Of a stretch of 64,000 nt of DNA, positions 62,431 through 64,000 are shown piece by piece. The notes beneath the pieces are model-generated. The model saw only the letters and a list, made by a program, of their open reading frames with translations. It was not told the DNA's origin and did not search any database. A program made the translations under genes and the position numbers. Positions within the stretch are counted from its first letter, which is position 1. Each line of letters opens with the position of its first letter. The stretch comes from Burkholderiales bacterium RIFCSPHIGHO2_01_FULL_63_240 (GTDB lineage Bacteria; Pseudomonadota; Gammaproteobacteria; Burkholderiales; Burkholderiaceae_C): contig MERU01000011.1 in the NCBI GenBank assembly GCA_001770725.1, positions 100,886-164,885 of the forward strand, given 5' to 3'.

Positions 62431-62500
62431 GCCTAACTGGGCGTTGCAGGGGACGCTAATACATACGATCGCTTCGGCCACGCCAAGCGCGCGCCCCTGA
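62324..62500 (+). CDS. Small frame reading into attC site 6 (doubtful gene)
   Basis: 58 codons. AGGGAGG stands four bases before the ATG, the best ribosome site in the cassette region. The frame runs through the left half of attC site 6, so the last 24 or so residues (HRPNWALQGTLIHTIASA...) are coded by the recombination site. The first 34 residues are Ala/Ser/Arg-rich with no motif. It may be a real tiny product with an attC-coded tail, or chance. Confidence 0.25.
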   Translation: MARFISEAATSAHRTHQAGASCAGSLAARRLCYLHRPNWALQGTLIHTIASATPSARP

Positions 62501-62515
62501 ACTTGGGCGTTAGGC
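62431..62515 (+). other. attC site 6 (85 bp)
   Basis: GCCTAAC ... GTTAGGC; 85-base class with a diverged centre (TAATACATACGATCG). Ends cassette 6. Confidence 0.93.
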
Positions 62516-62518
62516 CAC

Positions 62519-62866
62519 ATGAACGCACGCCGCATCCACTCGCTCATGCGCGAGCACTTTCCAACCATCAACATCGTTGAACACGAATGGATCAACGTGG
62601 CGGATGCAGATGGGCTGCGCAAAGACAAGTTGAGTGCACTGCTAAGCCAACTCTTCGCCTCTCATGAACTACTGGTTGCAGTCCATCGCCGAGTTGGCAA
62701 ACTTCTCCCCCACACGGAGGTCGTTGGCTTCATTGCTGAGCACCTAGGGCAAGGTCAGATCCAAATTGCCAACCGGGACTTCACATCGTTTGCAGTCATT
62801 ACCACCACGGGCGTCGCCACTGCTTGGTCCCGAGCGCAAGCTTCGGCAGGAGCTCCTCATGGCTAG
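62519..62866 (+). CDS. Cassette 7: unknown soluble protein
   Basis: 115 residues. RIHSLMREHFPTINIVEHEW, KLSALLSQLFASHELLVAVH and HLGQGQIQIANRDFTSFAVI suggest a compact alpha/beta protein; no membrane helix. The ATG lies three bases after the attC core, leaving no room for a ribosome site from this cassette. Family not recognised. Confidence 0.65.
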   Translation: MNARRIHSLMREHFPTINIVEHEWINVADADGLRKDKLSALLSQLFASHELLVAVHRRVGKLLPHTEVVGFIAEHLGQGQIQIANRDFTSFAVITTTGVATAWSRAQASAGAPHG

Positions 62867-62884
62867 CCGCTTCTTCATCGCAAG

Positions 62885-62951
62885 GCCTAACTGGTCGTTC
62901 CACACGGACGTCCATGCTTCGCATGGCCGCCGGTGAACTTGGGCGTTAGGC
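62885..62951 (+). other. attC site 7 (67 bp)
   Basis: GCCTAAC ... GTTAGGC around CCATGCTTCGCATGG; same class as site 3. Ends cassette 7. Confidence 0.9.
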
Positions 62952-62961
62952 CCTGCAAGCA

Positions 62962-63261
62962 ATGCTCACTGACTTCGAAGATAGCCTCTTGGCAATGTCC
63001 GATGGAGAACCAGCCTCACTTGCTGTGGCAGTACAGGTTCTTTCATCTTGGCACGGTCGCCCCGTAAGCCGAGAAGTTGTGGAACAGAGCGCCTGCAGGT
63101 TAGCCAATCTTGGCTTAGTAAGTTGGGTCTACCGCATCGGAGGGAGAGTGCATCTCGGCAAGAAAGTCGGCATGAGCATACGGCGCTCGCGCAGGGCAGC
63201 CGTTCTAGCGACAAAGCAAGGACAGCAGTATCTACGCGGCACAAAAGTAGCAGGCTCTTAG
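62962..63261 (+). CDS. Cassette 8: small basic protein, possibly winged-helix
   Basis: 99 residues. PASLAVAVQVLSSWHGRPVS, EVVEQSACRLANLGLVSWVY and a short strand pair (RIGGRVHLGKKVG) followed by ATKQGQQYLRG resemble the order of a winged helix-turn-helix, such as in PadR- or MarR-like folds. The C-terminal half is Arg/Lys-rich (MSIRRSRRAAVLATKQ), fitting nucleic acid binding. This fold is a guess from pattern only. Confidence 0.6.
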   Translation: MLTDFEDSLLAMSDGEPASLAVAVQVLSSWHGRPVSREVVEQSACRLANLGLVSWVYRIGGRVHLGKKVGMSIRRSRRAAVLATKQGQQYLRGTKVAGS

Positions 63262-63313
63262 CATCTCATAAAGCGCACAATGAACCTCCGCCCCCATGCC
63301 AAACGAATGCAGC

Positions 63314-63398
63314 GCCTAACTGGGCGTTGCAGGGGACGCTCATACGTCTCAGCGCTTCGGCCACGCCTTATGGGCGCCCCTGAACTTGGTAGTTAGGC
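63314..63398 (+). other. attC site 8 (85 bp)
   Basis: GCCTAAC ... GTTAGGC; 85-base class, with TAGTTAGGC instead of GCGTTAGGC at the right end, as also in site 9. Ends cassette 8. Confidence 0.92.
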
Positions 63399-63411
63399 TC
63401 ACAGAACCGCC

Positions 63412-63777
63412 ATGACAGATCGAGATAGTCTCACCGAGTGGTTCCACGCTTTGGCAGATCAGCCTCATGAGGAGTTGCTTCGGCTTGGGTCACCGGAAAC
63501 CATTGCGCAGTTCCGCACGCATGTTGCGCGAAGTACTCCCGGCCACCCATTGCCAGGTGAGCTCAATGCCAGCGAGTTTGCGGAGGCTGTGGTCGAGTTC
63601 AGGCGAAACGAAAGTGCATGGAACCGAGCAACGATGGCAGCCATCATCAAAGCTGATGACTTGTTCAACTCAGGCAAAACAGCGGAAGCGGCAGAATCGT
63701 TAAAGGCATTTGCAGCCTCATGCCCATGGGCGCTTTTCAAAGAAGCAGCGCTGAACCAAGCTACTCATTACAGGTAA
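63412..63777 (+). CDS. Cassette 9: helical protein of unknown function
   Basis: 121 residues, acidic, almost wholly helical by pattern: SLTEWFHALADQPHEELLRL, NASEFAEAVVEFRRNESAWN and the TPR-like pair MAAIIKADDLFNSGKTAEAA, ESLKAFAASCPWALFKEAA. A single tetratricopeptide-like hairpin is possible. Family not recognised. Confidence 0.65.
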   Translation: MTDRDSLTEWFHALADQPHEELLRLGSPETIAQFRTHVARSTPGHPLPGELNASEFAEAVVEFRRNESAWNRATMAAIIKADDLFNSGKTAEAAESLKAFAASCPWALFKEAALNQATHYR

Positions 63778-63795
63778 CCGTCCTCATGCACGTGC

Positions 63796-63913
63796 GCCTA
63801 ACTGGTCGGTCAAGCGGACGCCAACACAGGCCATGCCTTCGGCATTGTCATGGCCTGTGTTGGTGCCCTGCGCACCTGCGGTGCTCCGGCGCCGCTTACC
63901 TTGGTAGTTAGGC
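63796..63913 (+). other. attC site 9 (118 bp)
   Basis: GCCTAAC ... GTTAGGC; long class like sites 2 and 4, but with AACACAGGCCATGCC / GGCCTGTGTT as the central palindrome. Ends cassette 9. Confidence 0.92.
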
Positions 63914-63931
63914 CGCACAGGAAACAACACT

Positions 63932-64000
63932 GTGAACGTTCTCGCATTGCTGAAAGCCGAATTCCCGCTGGCGTCGAAAGGCCTGAGCGATGAATACATC
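63932..64000 (+). CDS. Cassette 10: start of a gene cut by the window edge
   Basis: A GTG at 63932 with AGGA about nine bases before it opens a frame to the right edge (reads VNVLALLKAEFPLASKGLSD and on). Twenty-three codons are visible, too few to name it. Confidence 0.5.
   Translation, partial: MNVLALLKAEFPLASKGLSDEYI

Larger units (their letters stand above)
57816..64000. mobile_element. Chromosomal integron: integrase, attI region and at least ten cassettes
   Basis: Integrase gene on the minus strand, then rightward genes each followed by an attC site. Nine complete attC sites lie within 4.9 kb and the array continues past the right edge. The cassettes are clearly AT-richer than the 41-58 kb flank. 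There is no transposase, resistance gene or conserved 3' segment of the kind carried by mobile class 1 integrons, so it is best read as a sedentary chromosomal integron. The close similarity of attC sites within each length class supports this. Confidence 0.93.

Noticed and set aside
62293..62436. A 47-codon frame ending exactly in the left core of attC site 6.
   Set aside because: No ribosome site; the overlapping frame at 62324 has a much better one.

Overview
The window is GC-rich, densely coded DNA with betaproteobacterial gene content and order, most likely order Burkholderiales (Rubrivivax, Leptothrix, Aquabacterium or Comamonadaceae relatives). Pointers are alaA-hom-thrC, surE-pcm-nlpD, the unknown gene beside recJ, a DUF2189/DUF2788 pair next to lol genes, and a complete flgBCDEFGHIJKL operon opposite flgA and flgMN. 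It looks chromosomal. No rRNA or tRNA gene was recognised.

Layout. 1-9.7 kb: 3' part of a class I fumarase, an MBL-fold hydrolase, clpB with a sigma-32-like promoter, a membrane diguanylate cyclase, a moeA-moaD-moaE-crcB operon and a hemerythrin-like protein. 9.7-24.4 kb: a nitronate monooxygenase-type flavoprotein, a VOC protein, alaA-hom-thrC, a Mth938-domain protein, a BCP peroxiredoxin, a PIN-PhoH ATPase, a second diguanylate cyclase, and rlmD downstream of surE-pcm-nlpD, where rpoS often sits. 24.6-34.4 kb: a LuxR-type response regulator and sensor kinase pair, a GspE/PilB-type ATPase, a spermidine synthase-like protein, a translationally coupled DNA glycosylase-PAP2-dgkA trio, and a MASE3-like hybrid histidine kinase. 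34.5-41.2 kb: tatD, then lolD, two small membrane genes and lolC/E, all leftward; an unknown protein and recJ rightward.

41.3-53.5 kb is the flagellar axial cluster. FlgM (anti-sigma-28) and FlgN (chaperone) are leftward behind a sigma-28-like promoter. FlgA is leftward, and rod, hook, rings, rod cap/muramidase and hook-filament junction genes run rightward. An HDOD signalling protein follows flgL. 54.8-57.7 kb holds a small membrane protein, srkA and two glutathione S-transferase genes.

57.8-64.0 kb is a chromosomal integron and the most unusual part of the window. A full-length tyrosine integrase (IntI, leftward) has all catalytic residues and the IntI-specific extra segment. It faces a rightward array of nine complete attC sites and at least ten cassettes, running off the window edge. 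The cassettes are visibly AT-richer than the flanks. They encode a pentapeptide-repeat protein, an exported protein, two small membrane proteins and several proteins I do not recognise. No resistance gene is recognisable. The attC sites fall into three length classes (67, 85 and 117-118 bp). Cassette 6 holds a non-coding stretch with core-like GTTAGGC and GTTAGAT motifs that may be the scar of a lost attC.
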